NCBI GenBank assembly: GCA_001802655.1
Contig: MGZO01000031.1
Location: 1-13,477 of the forward strand
Origin: Hydrogenophilales bacterium RIFOXYD1_FULL_62_11
GTDB taxonomy: Bacteria > Pseudomonadota > Gammaproteobacteria > Burkholderiales > Thiobacillaceae
Direction: 5' to 3'
Length of the DNA: 13,477 nt
Shown: positions 13,352 through 13,477 of the stretch, piece by piece
Numbering within the stretch: the stretch's first letter is position 1
Layout: the number at the start of each line of letters is the position of its first letter
Notes under the pieces: model-generated
The model's database searches: none
Seen by the model: only the letters and a program-made list of their open reading frames with translations
What the model was told of the DNA's origin: nothing
Translations under genes and position numbers: made by a program

Positions 13352-13384
13352 CTGATATATTCGTGGTTCCGTCCCCGATATCAG
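13352..13384 (+). promoter_or_regulatory. 7-bp dyad immediately before the partial right-end gene
   Basis: CTGATAT (13352-13358) and ATATCAG (13378-13384) are perfectly complementary with 19 bases between them, ending 2 bases before the candidate ATG at 13387. It may be an operator or a hairpin that hides the start. The left arm overlaps the AT-rich GATATATT, which could also be a -10. Confidence 0.35.
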
Positions 13385-13386
13385 GC

Positions 13387-13477
13387 ATGAGTTGTACCCC
13401 GATGGAACAGACCGGCAGCGAGCATTCCCCCAAGGCAATCCAGCGTGTGATCAAGGTTCGCCGCGACTACAACACCT
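13387..13477 (+). CDS. Partial CDS, N-terminal 30 residues of an unidentified protein
   Basis: An open frame runs from the ATG at 13387 to the window edge. It reads MSCTPMEQTGSEHSPKAIQR and then VIKVRRDYNT. A second in-frame ATG lies at 13402; neither has a clear ribosome site. The VRRDYN wording faintly recalls, from memory, the start of permease-like membrane proteins or membrane-bound hybrid histidine kinases, but 30 residues are too few to assign a family. The nearby dyad at 13352-13384 supports a gene start here. Confidence 0.45.
   Translation, partial: MSCTPMEQTGSEHSPKAIQRVIKVRRDYNT

Larger units (their letters stand above)
13080..13386. other. Intergenic region left of the partial right-end gene
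   Basis: No well-supported gene is seen in these 307 bases. It holds repeat copy B (13150-13187) and a 7-bp dyad next to the partial gene (13352-13384). The minus strand has an uninterrupted frame at 13115-13327 (70 codons plus stop; 41 residues from the only ATG, at 13240) that passes through the repeat; it lacks a ribosome site and a family match, so it is not called. Confidence 0.5.

Noticed and set aside
1..13477. CRISPR array, tRNA, rRNA or insertion sequence
   Set aside because: No regularly spaced repeats, no tRNA-like cloverleaf, no rRNA sequence and no transposase motifs were found on either strand.

Overview
The window is a high-GC proteobacterial chromosome segment. The aprM-aprB-aprA operon (dissimilatory APS reductase plus the membrane protein AprM) points to a chemolithotrophic sulfur oxidiser, most likely a Thiobacillus-like betaproteobacterium. 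The genus is inferred from operon type and base composition; there is no rRNA or other phylogenetic marker here.

Left part, all on the minus strand (1-4444): a compact operon of a fatty-acid-hydroxylase/sterol-desaturase-like membrane enzyme, the radical SAM protein ArsS, a VTT-membrane-domain/FAD disulfide oxidoreductase fusion, and a TIGR04283-type glycosyltransferase that runs off the left edge. ArsS and the glycosyltransferase are recognised arsenosugar-biosynthesis families. No ArsM methyltransferase lies inside the window. The membrane oxygenase upstream raises the possibility that the cassette ends in a lipid-linked product.

Middle, plus strand (4693-8181): a divergent intergenic region with a nested stem-loop and a good sigma70-like promoter leads into a small secreted CHRD-like protein, then aprM, aprB and aprA in tight order (22-base overlap, then 4-base gap). 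AprA/AprB interconvert APS and sulfite + AMP in the cytoplasm; AprM probably passes the electrons to quinone at the membrane.

Right-middle (8285-11061): on the minus strand a full-length two-domain chromate transporter (ChrA) followed by a PadR regulator gene broken by a one-base frameshift; an operator-like 7-bp dyad lies upstream of chrA. Divergently, on the plus strand, there is an orphan TonB-like protein with an unusual C-terminal tail.

Right end (11062-13477): a rhodanese/metallo-beta-lactamase fusion probably acting on persulfide sulfur, convergent with a PNPOx-like flavin split-barrel protein, then a non-coding stretch and the first 30 codons of an unidentified gene. A 38-base direct repeat (31 of 38 identical) flanks the rhodanese-MBL/PNPOx pair.

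Overall this is sulfur-energy metabolism bordered by metal(loid) genes (arsenosugar-type cassette, chromate efflux). I see no CRISPR array, tRNA, rRNA or intact insertion sequence. The least understood parts are the arsenosugar/lipid-type cassette, the CHRD-like protein leading the apr operon, and the short repeats and dyads between genes.
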